DNA of 12,980 nt. Origin: Oscillospiraceae bacterium. GTDB taxonomy: Bacteria > Bacillota > Clostridia > Oscillospirales > Acutalibacteraceae. Location of the stretch: assembly GCA_029004655.1 (NCBI GenBank), contig JAQVYP010000034.1, forward strand, positions 1 through 12,980. The letters run 5' to 3'. Below the pieces are notes generated by a model that saw only the letters and a program-made list of their open reading frames with translations, was not told the origin of the DNA and did no database searches. Shown here piece after piece: positions 5,915-12,861 of this stretch. The first letter of the stretch is position 1, and each line of letters starts with the position of its first letter. A program made the translations under genes and the position numbers.

Positions 5915-7504
5915 TTAGCCGAGAATTTTCTTTAAATCCTCATCAGGAGTGGAAATTGGAGAAATGTTGAAGTTTTCCACTAGGTAGTTCAACACATTTG
6001 GTGAAATAAAGGCAGGCAGTGTTGGCCCGAGATAGATATTATTGATACCCAGTGACAGCAAAGTCAGCAAGATGCAAACCGCTTTTTGTTCATACCAAGA
6101 GAGAACAAGCGTTAATGGCAAATCGTTAACGCCGCAATCGAAAGCATCAGCTAATGCTAAAGCTACACGAATTGCACTGTAGGCATCGTTGCACTGACCC
6201 ATATCCATTATACGCGGTAATCCGCCGATTTCTCCCAAATCCAAGTCGTTAAAGCGGTATTTGCCGCAGGCAAGAGTAAGAATGATACTGTCTTTTGGCG
6301 TCTTCTTAACAAACTCGGTATAATAATTGCGTCCGGGTTTTGCACCGTCGCAACCACCAACTAGGAAGAAATGTTTGATTGCTCCGCCCTTTACAGCATC
6401 AATCACTTTATCGGCAACAGATAAAACTGTACCGTGGCCAAATCCGGTCGTCACTTGTGTGCCGCCGTTAATGCCGGTCATTGGGTGATCTTCGGAATAG
6501 CCACCAAGTTCTAGTGCCTTTTCAATAACAGGTGTAAAATCTTTTTCGTCATCTATATGTACCATTCCCGGATAGGCAACTACTTCGGTGGTAAATATGC
6601 GGTCGCGATAGTTGTCTTTTACAGGCATAATGCAATTGGTGGTAAAGAGTACGGGAGCCGGAATATCAATAAATTCTTTCTGCTGATTCTGCCAAGCAGT
6701 TCCGAAATTTCCTTTTAATTGAGGATAAGCTTTAAGTTTTGGATAGGAATGAGCAGGAAGCATTTCGCCGTGAGTATAAATATTGATTCCCTTGTCTTTG
6801 GTCTGCTCCAATAACTGATTTAAATCATATAAGTCATGGCCGCTGATTACTATGAACGGACCCTTTTCAATGGTGAGAGGAACGGTTGTTGGAACAGGAG
6901 TTCCATATGTTTCAGTGTTTGCTTTGTCCAACAACTCCATACATCTGAGGTTTACTTTTCCTGTTTCCATCACGAGCGGTAACAGTTCGTCCATTCCCCA
7001 ATCTTCTCCGACGGCGAACATACCCTTATAGAAGAAATTGTTGACCATAGGGTCTGAGTGACCAAGCATGAGTGCATGATAAGCATAAGCTGCCATCCCG
7101 CGCAAACCAAACAAAATCAGCGATTTCAGAGAACGAACATCTTCGTTGGCATTCCAAACATTATTCATGTCGTAATCATCGCTGTTGCCGCAATTGGATG
7201 AACAACATGCGCAATGAGGGGTTAAAGCCTCTTTTGCTTTTTTGGTAATCTCAATTTGGCGACTTATCGCATCATTGTCGAAACTCACATTAGTAATTGT
7301 TGTAAAGAGTCCTTCAAGCATGGCAAGGTCTGTTGATGGTGTGGGAGGATTATTGCTTGCCGCACGAGCAAGTCCAACCAGAGCACCGGTTAATTCATCT
7401 TGAAAGTTAGCTGTATCCGCCTGTTTGCCACATACACCGGCTCTTCCGGTGCATCCGGTACATCCGGCGGTTTGCTCACACTGAAAACAAAACATATCTG
7501 ACAT
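5915..7504 (-). CDS. hcp: Hybrid-cluster protein (hydroxylamine reductase, NO detoxification)
   Basis: A 529-residue cytoplasmic iron-sulfur enzyme. The family reduces hydroxylamine to ammonia in vitro and is now viewed mainly as an NO reductase and protein S-nitrosylation factor. The N-terminal cubane motif holds Cys6, Cys9, Cys15, Cys18 and Cys25, one Cys more than needed. All hybrid-cluster ligands of the Desulfovibrio enzyme have counterparts: His223, Glu247, Cys291, Cys385 (the persulfide Cys in VGGCDG), Cys413, Cys438, Glu472 and Lys474 (SWYEQK). The length fits the full-length class of strict anaerobes. The ATG has a GGGGGT-type ribosome binding site about 10 bases upstream. It is the last gene of a four-gene minus-strand cassette, 81 bases after the ferredoxin gene, and that gap carries a perfect palindrome and possibly an extra promoter. 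No hcr reductase gene is seen; the ferredoxins probably supply electrons. Confidence 0.96.
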   Translation of the reverse strand: MSDMFCFQCEQTAGCTGCTGRAGVCGKQADTANFQDELTGALVGLARAASNNPPTPSTDLAMLEGLFTTITNVSFDNDAISRQIEITKKAKEALTPHCACCSSNCGNSDDYDMNNVWNANEDVRSLKSLILFGLRGMAAYAYHALMLGHSDPMVNNFFYKGMFAVGEDWGMDELLPLVMETGKVNLRCMELLDKANTETYGTPVPTTVPLTIEKGPFIVISGHDLYDLNQLLEQTKDKGINIYTHGEMLPAHSYPKLKAYPQLKGNFGTAWQNQQKEFIDIPAPVLFTTNCIMPVKDNYRDRIFTTEVVAYPGMVHIDDEKDFTPVIEKALELGGYSEDHPMTGINGGTQVTTGFGHGTVLSVADKVIDAVKGGAIKHFFLVGGCDGAKPGRNYYTEFVKKTPKDSIILTLACGKYRFNDLDLGEIGGLPRIMDMGQCNDAYSAIRVALALADAFDCGVNDLPLTLVLSWYEQKAVCILLTLLSLGINNIYLGPTLPAFISPNVLNYLVENFNISPISTPDEDLKKILG

Positions 7505-7548
7505 TATTTTATTTACCCCCTAATTTTTAAACCTTTATTTTATGTACA

Positions 7549-7576
7549 TTACAGATTATAACTTTTTAATCTGTAA
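7549..7576. promoter_or_regulatory. Palindrome with embedded -10 upstream of hcp
   Basis: TTACAGATTA (7549-7558) and TAATCTGTAA (7567-7576) are perfect inverted repeats around 8 bases. On the minus strand a TATAAT (7560-7555) lies at its centre, with no good -35. If that is an internal hcp promoter, the palindrome would cover about -28 to -1, a repressor position. The lack of a T tract argues against a terminator for the upstream genes. Confidence 0.55.
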
Positions 7577-7585
7577 CACGAAGAC

Positions 7586-7774
7586 TTAGTCTTCCAAAGA
7601 GATTACTGAAACAGGGCAGCCATCTCTAGCTTCTGTAGCTGTATCCTCTGTCGAATCAGTTACATCTGCATAAACCTCTGCAAGGCCGTCGTCAGCCATG
7701 CGGAATACTTCAGAGCAGGTATCGGCACAAAGTCCGCAACCTATACATCCAGAACGATCAATAATAGCTTTCAT
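7586..7774 (-). CDS. Small monocluster [4Fe-4S] ferredoxin
   Basis: A 62-residue acidic ferredoxin. Cys10, Cys13 and Cys16 (CIGCGLC) with Cys53 (GCPVSVI) form one [4Fe-4S] site, as in the single-cluster ferredoxins of Desulfovibrio and Thermotoga. Cys20, in the CX3C position that would serve a second cluster, has no partners and could form a disulfide or be free. The middle (residues 27-47) is strongly acidic (DD, DVTD, STED). The ATG follows AAAGGAG at good spacing. The gene lies between the cupin gene (31 bases upstream) and hcp, so delivery of electrons to Hcp is the natural reading. That role is inferred from position. Confidence 0.92.
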   Translation of the reverse strand: MKAIIDRSGCIGCGLCADTCSEVFRMADDGLAEVYADVTDSTEDTATEARDGCPVSVISLED

Positions 7775-7805
7775 AATAAATTACTCCTTTAAATTTTGAG
7801 TTTTG

Positions 7806-8144
7806 TTATTGCGGAAATACTACGATTAGTAACATTTTAAATTGCTCGGAGGCAAAAACAGCATGGGGCTTTTTTGCCGGCATTATAATAGTTTCCCCTG
7901 CATGGATGATAAAATTCTCGCCATCAATTGTGATTTGTCCAGTACCATCCAATGCCATCACCATAGCGTCACCGTCTGATTCATGGCTGCTGATTTCTTC
8001 TCCTTTATCAAAAGCAAATAAAGTAAGACTAAGAGCCCTGTTTTGTGCCAATGTTTTGCTGACTATTTGCCCGGGCTGATAGGTCACTTGATCTGCTAAT
8101 GGCAAAATTGTTGCAACGTCAATATTTTTGATATATTTTTCCAA
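7806..8144 (-). CDS. Small cupin-domain protein in the hcp cassette
   Basis: A 112-residue single-domain cupin with a beta-barrel pattern through most of its length (about residues 25-112). Motif 1 region: SSHESDGDAMVMALDGTGQITIDG; motif 2 region: HAGETIIMPAKKPHAVFA. His54, Asp57 or Asp59 and His93 are candidate metal ligands, with His82 nearby, but the classical HxH pair of motif 1 is not present (S53-H54-E55), so the metal site is uncertain. The start is a TTG (8144-8142), 11 bases after a strong GGAGG. No ATG is available in frame upstream. It sits between two ferredoxin-type genes, 21 bases after the upstream gene. Small cupins occur beside hcp genes in anaerobes, as I recall, but their task is not known; binding a small molecule or metal is a guess from the fold. 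Confidence 0.85.
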   Translation of the reverse strand: MEKYIKNIDVATILPLADQVTYQPGQIVSKTLAQNRALSLTLFAFDKGEEISSHESDGDAMVMALDGTGQITIDGENFIIHAGETIIMPAKKPHAVFASEQFKMLLIVVFPQ

Positions 8145-8165
8145 AATATTAAATACCTCCTATTA

Positions 8166-8879
8166 TTAGTCTAAAATTTGTCCGTCAGTGGAGATAACAA
8201 CCACACCCCATGGAATTAGTTTTCCGCAGTTCATAAGTGCTTCTTTGACAGCGTGTTCAATTCCGCCGCAGCAGGGAACTTCCATGCGTACCACAGTGAC
8301 ACTTTTGATGTTATTATGCTTCAAGATTTGCGTCAGCTTATCAGCATAACTTCCTTCATCTAACTTTGGGCATCCAATAATGGTGACATGGTTTTTGATA
8401 AAACGATTGTGAAAATCACCGTAGGCATATGCAGAACAGTCTGCAGCTATTAAAAGATTTGCATTATTAAAATACGGTGCATTAATTGGAACCAATTTTA
8501 TCTGAACAGGCCATTGCATTAATTGGCTTTGTGAGTTGCTATGCGTCGCAACAGGCTCTGCAGAAAAGGTATTTCGGGTAAGTGATTTTGCGCTTGAACC
8601 GGGGCATCCACCGCCACTGCAAGGAGATTTTGGTTGAATTTTAGCTTCGTTATGGACTTTTACAGCCTCTTCATCGTATTCTGCAGCTTCTCTATCTTCA
8701 AAGGAAATTGCACCGGTGGGGCATACGGGAAGGCAGTTACCCAAACCGTCACAGTAGTCATCACGAATCAGCTTTGCTTTTCCGTCCTGCATGGCTATAG
8801 CGCCCTCATGACAGGCATTGGCACAAAGTCCGCAGCCGTTGCACTTTTCTTCATTAATTTTAATAATTTGTCGAATCAT
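8166..8879 (-). CDS. 4Fe-4S dicluster ferredoxin fused to a Cys-rich domain, hcp-associated
   Basis: A 237-residue iron-sulfur protein that heads the hcp cassette. The N-terminal bacterial ferredoxin part has Cys13, Cys16, Cys19 and Cys23, then Cys43, Cys49 and Cys53. The usual middle Cys of the second motif (position 46) is Leu, so one cluster may be three-iron or use another ligand. A flexible linker with CSGGGCPG (about 87-94) leads to a C-terminal domain with ADCSAYAYG (about 146-154), IIGCPKLDEG and PCCGG, probably a further metal or cluster site. Proteins of this layout lie beside hcp in many clostridia and probably pass electrons to it. The ATG has AAAGG 8 bases upstream. The control region is shared with the divergent Crp/Fnr-type gene. 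The exact partner and cofactors are inferred. Confidence 0.88.
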   Translation of the reverse strand: MIRQIIKINEEKCNGCGLCANACHEGAIAMQDGKAKLIRDDYCDGLGNCLPVCPTGAISFEDREAAEYDEEAVKVHNEAKIQPKSPCSGGGCPGSSAKSLTRNTFSAEPVATHSNSQSQLMQWPVQIKLVPINAPYFNNANLLIAADCSAYAYGDFHNRFIKNHVTIIGCPKLDEGSYADKLTQILKHNNIKSVTVVRMEVPCCGGIEHAVKEALMNCGKLIPWGVVVISTDGQILD

Positions 8880-8904
8880 ATCTTAAACCTTTCTTTAATT
8901 ATTA

Positions 8905-8933
8905 TTTACTTTATGGCATTATTGTACTATACT
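8905..8933 (+). promoter_or_regulatory. Promoter of the Crp/Fnr-type regulator
   Basis: TTTACT (8905-8910) and TATACT (8928-8933) are spaced by 17 bases, a reasonable sigma-A match. The predicted start near 8940 places the palindrome 8949-8962 just downstream, where a bound protein could shut off the regulator's own gene. Confidence 0.55.
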
Positions 8934-8949
8934 ATTCTTATAAATTCAG
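8921..8949 (-). promoter_or_regulatory. Predicted activator-dependent promoter of the hcp cassette
   Basis: On the minus strand TACAAT (8926-8921) is a good -10, while the -35 region CTGAAT (8949-8944, spacer 17) is poor. A start near 8914 gives a leader of about 35 nt to the ATG at 8879. The weak -35 and the palindrome centred about 41 bases upstream of the start fit a class II Crp/Fnr-activated promoter. Confidence 0.5.
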
Positions 8950-8962
8950 TTGCAGTTGCAAC
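8949..8962. promoter_or_regulatory. Palindromic operator candidate between regulator and hcp cassette
   Basis: GTTGCA and TGCAAC (8949-8954, 8957-8962) form a perfect palindrome around GT. Its centre (8955.5) is about -41.5 from the predicted minus-strand start and about +15 from the plus-strand start, so one bound regulator could activate the hcp genes and repress its own. The spacing differs from classical CRP or FNR sites, so the match to this regulator is a hypothesis. Confidence 0.5.
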
Positions 8963-8992
8963 AAAAATAAAATTAAGAGAGATGAAGATAAA

Positions 8993-9649
8993 TTGGTCAA
9001 TGTTTTAAAGAAAAACAAACTTTTCTCGAGTATGAACGAATCAGAAATCACCTCGATTCTGAAGTGCCTGGGCAGCCGAAATCAAAGCTATGGCAAAGGT
9101 GAATTTATATTTTCAGCGGAGGAATCAAAGCCGGCGGTAGGTATTGTAATCTCAGGAAAAGCACATGTATTAAAAGAAAACATTTTGGGTGATTCCATGA
9201 TTATTGGATTTTTGAAAACCGGTGATATGTTTGGTGAAACTTTCGCATGTATGAGTGTAAAGGTAGTGCCTGTAACAGTAATAGCTCTAGAAAAAAGTGA
9301 AGTTTTTTGGTTAGATTTGAATCGTATTATTCATACCTGCCGGTCTGCTTGCTCATTCCACCACCAACTAATTTTAAACTTACTTAAGATTGTTGCAGAG
9401 AAAAATGCATTGCTTAATCAAAAAATGTCTTATATTACGCATAAAACCATACGAAGCAGATTGGAAGCGTATTTTCAGGACTTAATGGAACGCAGTGGCT
9501 CTTATAATTTTGTTGTTCCGTTAAACCGCAACGAATTGTCGGATTATCTCTGTATCGACCGAAGTGCAATGTGCCGTGAACTTTCTCATATGAAAAACGA
9601 TGGCATTTTGGATTATAAAGGAGAAAATTTTCACTGGCTTAATAAATAA
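8993..9649 (+). CDS. Crp/Fnr-family regulator, HcpR-like by context
   Basis: A 218-residue transcription factor with an N-terminal cyclic-nucleotide-binding-type domain (about 8-125; core GKAHVL...GDMFGE), a dimer helix (about 125-148) and a C-terminal winged helix (about 148-215). The recognition region NRNELSDYLCIDRSAMCRELSHM (178-200) has the Ser-Ala-x-x-Arg-Glu arrangement of the family. There is no FNR-type N-terminal Cys cluster; scattered cysteines (25, 86, 116, 120) are seen. The start is a TTG at 8993 with a weak GAGAG 11 bases upstream. The next ATG (9032) lacks a ribosome binding site and would remove the conserved N-terminus. It is divergent from the hcp cassette, the classic place of HcpR, which controls hcp in anaerobes in response to NO. 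A heme-based NO sensor is possible but cannot be read from the sequence. Confidence 0.88.
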   Translation: MVNVLKKNKLFSSMNESEITSILKCLGSRNQSYGKGEFIFSAEESKPAVGIVISGKAHVLKENILGDSMIIGFLKTGDMFGETFACMSVKVVPVTVIALEKSEVFWLDLNRIIHTCRSACSFHHQLILNLLKIVAEKNALLNQKMSYITHKTIRSRLEAYFQDLMERSGSYNFVVPLNRNELSDYLCIDRSAMCRELSHMKNDGILDYKGENFHWLNK

Positions 9650-9754
9650 TTACTTCTTGCAACAAAATCAAGAAATGTGTTATTTTTGTTAATATAAAGC
9701 GAATTTATTCATTAAAATTAAGTAATTAAATTTATAATGCACCGTCCAAGCGGC

Positions 9755-9783
9755 ATTTATACGGATAAGATATAGATTATAAT
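9755..9783 (+). promoter_or_regulatory. Weak promoter candidate before the DUF255 gene
   Basis: The 258-base gap 9650-9907 contains no gene. It holds a TATAAT at 9778-9783 with a poor -35 (ATTTAT, 9755-9760, spacer 17). An AAGGAG at 9804-9809 stands 11 bases before a TTG that opens 14 codons (9821-9865) ending just before an ATG in the same frame as the downstream gene. No clear terminator for the regulator gene was found. Confidence 0.3.
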
Positions 9784-9907
9784 CCTATTTTTAATAAAAT
9801 AAAAAGGAGTTTACCGAAAATTGCGACAAGCCCTTTGCAGAAGAATATTTATACTAATCAAGTAAATGGGTATGCTAAATGTATTATGCTTAGATGGAGT
9901 GATTTAT

Positions 9908-11944
9908 ATGTCCGTAGAAAAAAACACGAATCGGCTTATCAACGAAAAATCCCCTTATCTTCTGCAACATGCCCATAATCCGGTAAACTGGTATCCGTGG
10001 GGTAAAGAAGCATTTGAAAATGCTAAGAAAGAGGACAAGCCTATTTTCCTCAGCATTGGTTATTCCACATGCCATTGGTGTCATGTTATGGAACATGAAT
10101 CTTTTGAAGATGAAGAGGTTGCAGTTGCTCTTAACAATAATTTTATAGCAATTAAGGTTGACCGGGAAGAGCGACCGGATATCGATGCAGTATATATGTC
10201 AGTATGTCAGTCCTTAACCAGAGGGGGTGGGTGGCCGCTTACAATTTTGATGACAGCTGAACAGAAGCCTTTTTATGCCGGCACGTACTTACCAAAGACT
10301 ACACGATATGGAAATATTGGAATTCTTGGATTGTTATCGCAAATTTCAAAACAGTGGAATACAAACAGAAAAAAGCTGCTGCAAATCGGAAATGAAATAA
10401 GTTCCTTTATAAGTAAACAGGCAGAAAAAGAGGCTGTCGGTGCTGAGCCGACCATTAATTTAATCCAGCAGGCATCAGACATCTATGAACGTAATTTTGA
10501 TGGAGAATCCGGTGGGTTCGGTGGTGCTCCCAAGTTTCCTGCCGCTCATAATTTATTGTTTCTGATTAGGTATTCACAGCTTGGAAAACATCCAAATGCG
10601 CTAAGTATGGTGGAAAAAACGTTGCAGCAAATGTTTAGGGGCGGACTCTTTGACCATATCGGCGGCGGATTTTCGCGCTATTCAACTGATAATAGATGGC
10701 TGATTCCGCATTTTGAAAAGATGCTTTATGATAATGCGCTATTGATTTTAGCATATCTTGAAGCGTATAAAATAACAAAATGCGAGCTATATAAAACCGT
10801 TGCAGAAAGATCAATAAAATATGTATTAGCCGAACTTGGTGGGGAAAACGGTGGTTTTTGTTGTGGACAGGATGCAGACAGCGAAGGAGTTGAGGGGAAG
10901 TATTATGCTCTTACGCCGCTTGAGGTAAAAAGGGTTTTGGGCGAAACAGACGGTTCGTATTTTTGCGATTGGTTTGGCATCACCGAAGCGGGAAATTTTG
11001 AAGGAAAAAGCATACCAAATCTGCTGAAAAACAATGATTTTAATAAAAGCAATCAGCAAATTATAGATTTATGCGAAAAGCTCTATGAATATCGGCTGAA
11101 TCGCACTGAACTTCATCTTGATGACAAAATACTGTCTTCATGGAATGGGCTGATGATTATGGCTTTAGCGAAAGCTTCCAGAGTATTAAACGATAAAAAA
11201 TATTTGGAATTTGCAGAAGATACGGCCCAATTTATACTTAAAAATATGTGCGATAAAAGCGGGCGGTTGTGCGTTCGTTGGCGTGATGGTGAAGCGGCTA
11301 ACGCAGGGCAACTTGATGATTATGCTTTTTATTGCTTAGCGCTGCTGGAAATATATCATGCTTCCCTGAAGGTTGACTATTTGAAACAAGCAGCAGCCTT
11401 TGCCAATAAAATGATTGAGTGGTTTTTTGACGAAAAATCCGGCGGATTTTATCTTTATGCAACCGACAGTGAGCAGCTGATTTCTCGGCCCAAAGAGGTC
11501 TATGACGGTGCCATGCCATCAGGGAATTCAGCAGCGGCTATGGTATTAGTCGATTTAGCAGCTTTGACAGGTGAAACAAGTTGGCAGGATTATGCCAATA
11601 AGCAGTTGAACTTTTTAGCTGCAAATATTATTGACTATCCCGTGGGCTATAGTTATGCACTTTTAGCTATGACAAAAGTGTTGTATCCGTCTGCAGAGCT
11701 TGTCTGTGTGTCAGCAGAAAGTGAGCTGCCATTGGCTTTAGAGCACTTTTTGAACGAAATGCCATACCAAAATATCAACATTATTTTAAAAACAAAACAA
11801 AATGAAGAACAACTATGCAATATTGCTCCGTTTACCGCAGAATATCCAATACCCACCGCAGGAACAGTATACTATCTTTGCCGCAATGGTGCTTGCGAGC
11901 CGCCAACTGATAATATTGAATCGGTTATAAATAAGCTGGTTTAA
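9908..11944 (+). CDS. Thioredoxin-fold DUF255 / YyaL family protein
   Basis: A 678-residue protein of the YyaL/SPATA20 family. The N-terminal thioredoxin-like DUF255 domain begins at once (NRLINEKSPYLLQHAHNPV, 8-26) and carries CHWC at residues 55-58, a CxxC motif with His, followed by HVMEHESFED. The rest is a six-hairpin (alpha/alpha)6 barrel of glycoside-hydrolase type, with conserved GGFGGAPKFP (about 197-206), GGGFSRYSTD and HFEKMLYDNA blocks. No signal peptide is seen, so it is probably cytoplasmic. Members are kept in many phyla, but the reaction is unknown; redox or carbohydrate-related roles are guesses from the folds. The ATG at 9908 is chosen over 9866 because GGAGT lies 7 bases before it and the family match begins there; the 14 extra residues look unrelated. 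It is a single-gene unit ended by the terminator at 12016. Confidence 0.93.
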   Translation: MSVEKNTNRLINEKSPYLLQHAHNPVNWYPWGKEAFENAKKEDKPIFLSIGYSTCHWCHVMEHESFEDEEVAVALNNNFIAIKVDREERPDIDAVYMSVCQSLTRGGGWPLTILMTAEQKPFYAGTYLPKTTRYGNIGILGLLSQISKQWNTNRKKLLQIGNEISSFISKQAEKEAVGAEPTINLIQQASDIYERNFDGESGGFGGAPKFPAAHNLLFLIRYSQLGKHPNALSMVEKTLQQMFRGGLFDHIGGGFSRYSTDNRWLIPHFEKMLYDNALLILAYLEAYKITKCELYKTVAERSIKYVLAELGGENGGFCCGQDADSEGVEGKYYALTPLEVKRVLGETDGSYFCDWFGITEAGNFEGKSIPNLLKNNDFNKSNQQIIDLCEKLYEYRLNRTELHLDDKILSSWNGLMIMALAKASRVLNDKKYLEFAEDTAQFILKNMCDKSGRLCVRWRDGEAANAGQLDDYAFYCLALLEIYHASLKVDYLKQAAAFANKMIEWFFDEKSGGFYLYATDSEQLISRPKEVYDGAMPSGNSAAAMVLVDLAALTGETSWQDYANKQLNFLAANIIDYPVGYSYALLAMTKVLYPSAELVCVSAESELPLALEHFLNEMPYQNINIILKTKQNEEQLCNIAPFTAEYPIPTAGTVYYLCRNGACEPPTDNIESVINKLV

Positions 11945-12015
11945 TTTAGGTTTTATCAGTGGTTGGTACTCTATAATGTAAAATAATAAAATAATAATAA
12001 GATAGTTTTAAGTAC

Positions 12016-12054
12016 AAAAAGGCAGTCAAGCATTTTAATGCTTGCTGCTTTTTT
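12016..12054 (+). terminator. Intrinsic terminator after the DUF255 gene
   Basis: GCAG-T-CAAGCAT (12022-12033) pairs with ATGCTTG-CTGC (12038-12048), with one bulged T and a TTTA loop, followed by T6 (12049-12054). An A5 run lies on the upstream side. It is 72 bases after the stop. Confidence 0.85.
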
Positions 12055-12115
12055 CATTCAAAGCAACAAATCGAGTCTTATATTTTAACACTAAAAAACC
12101 AAACAATTTCGATAG

Positions 12116-12144
12116 TTGACGGCAAAAACCGGGTAACATATAGG
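12116..12144 (+). promoter_or_regulatory. Sigma-A-like promoter candidate for the small Arg-rich protein gene
   Basis: TTGACG (12116-12121) and TATAGG (12139-12144) are spaced by 17 bases. The -35 is good and the -10 fair. A start near 12151 would give a leader of about 53 nt. It overlaps a second, sporulation-type candidate (12136-12162). Confidence 0.4.
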
Positions 12145-12162
12145 ACAGCTTTTCATAAAATA
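12136..12162 (+). promoter_or_regulatory. Sigma-K-like promoter candidate
   Basis: CATAAAATA at 12154-12162 fits the CATAnnnTA -10 of mother-cell sigma-K promoters, and an AC at 12136-12137 lies 16 bases upstream, where the short -35 is expected. In AT-rich DNA such matches occur by chance. It is noted because the downstream protein has a coat-like composition. Confidence 0.3.
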
Positions 12163-12203
12163 TAATATTCGTATAAATATAATTATTCAAGGAGAGTTCA
12201 CAT

Positions 12204-12683
12204 ATGGATCAAACCCTATATCAAAACAATTCCAACGTGCCAATGAACCAATTTAATAACCAAATTGCAAATCAAATGCCTTCCGAGCAATCACCAATAA
12301 CGAATCAACTGCCGTCCAGTCAAGCGCCAATTACTAATATGATGCCATATTGCGCAGTTTACCCGGAGATTTTTTATAGAGTAAATCCGTTTATTATGAA
12401 CGTGTGTGATCAAATGGACGCCTGCTATTATATGATCCCAACTCAAGAAATGATGGAAAGAATGTCTGATGGTATTCACGATGATTTGTGCAAGATGTAC
12501 CCTGAAATGGCAAAATACGATAATAATGTGATCGATCAAGATGCTGAACAACCTGTTGTTGATGTAATTAATGGAGGACCATTTTTCTTTAGGCCCCGTT
12601 TCAGGCGGCGTGGATTACTTAGAGATTTAATTTCAATATTATTATTTTCTGAATTTCAGCGCAGGAGAAGAAGACCCTATTAA
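12204..12683 (+). CDS. Small Asn/Gln- and Arg-rich protein, possible spore-associated protein
   Basis: A 159-residue protein without a recognised domain. Residues 1-48 are rich in Asn, Gln and Pro and contain three 11-residue imperfect repeats (18-28, 29-39, 40-50; core PITNxxP). The middle (49-105) has Cys50, Cys68, Cys74 and Cys96 and many Met and Tyr residues (YCAVYPEIFYRVNPFI, PTQEMMERM, CKMYPEMAKY). The C-terminus is very basic, with two Arg clusters (130-136 and 153-157) around a hydrophobic stretch (LLRDLISILLF). There is no signal peptide. The ATG follows AGGAGAG at good spacing. This composition, the following gene with a similar small Cys-containing start, and the sigma-K-like promoter suggest a spore coat or coat-associated protein. 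That is inference; I do not recognise a characterised homologue. Confidence 0.8.
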   Translation: MDQTLYQNNSNVPMNQFNNQIANQMPSEQSPITNQLPSSQAPITNMMPYCAVYPEIFYRVNPFIMNVCDQMDACYYMIPTQEMMERMSDGIHDDLCKMYPEMAKYDNNVIDQDAEQPVVDVINGGPFFFRPRFRRRGLLRDLISILLFSEFQRRRRRPY

Positions 12684-12861
12684 TTTCCCGATATAACACG
12701 TCTAAGGTGATTCTATTTATTTTATTTCAAGCTATGGTGTAATTTAATTTAAAAGGTATTTACAAGTTCTATTTTAGTTTATTAGTTGAAAATATTAAAT
12801 AAGCACTTTGGTGCAACAGGTTGAATATACTGATAATAATCTTAATTAACGAGGTGAAAAT

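Noticed and set aside
8110..8117. GTTGCAAC inside the cupin gene, similar to the palindrome at 8949
   Set aside because: It codes for conserved-looking residues near the N-terminus, lacks the 2-base centre and has no promoter placement. An eight-base palindrome is easily chance.
8634..9008. 124-codon plus-strand frame across the hcp-cassette control region
   Set aside because: It lies antisense to the ferredoxin-fusion gene, runs through both divergent promoters, and its residues show no domain pattern. It is a shadow frame.
9686..9699. TTGTTAATATAAAG considered as a Rex redox-repressor site
   Set aside because: Only one half resembles TTGTTAA; the second half-site is missing.
12693..12720. 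CAC...GTG hairpin followed by T-rich sequence as terminator of the 12204 gene
   Set aside because: The stem is only about 3-4 bp and the T tract is interrupted, too weak to call.
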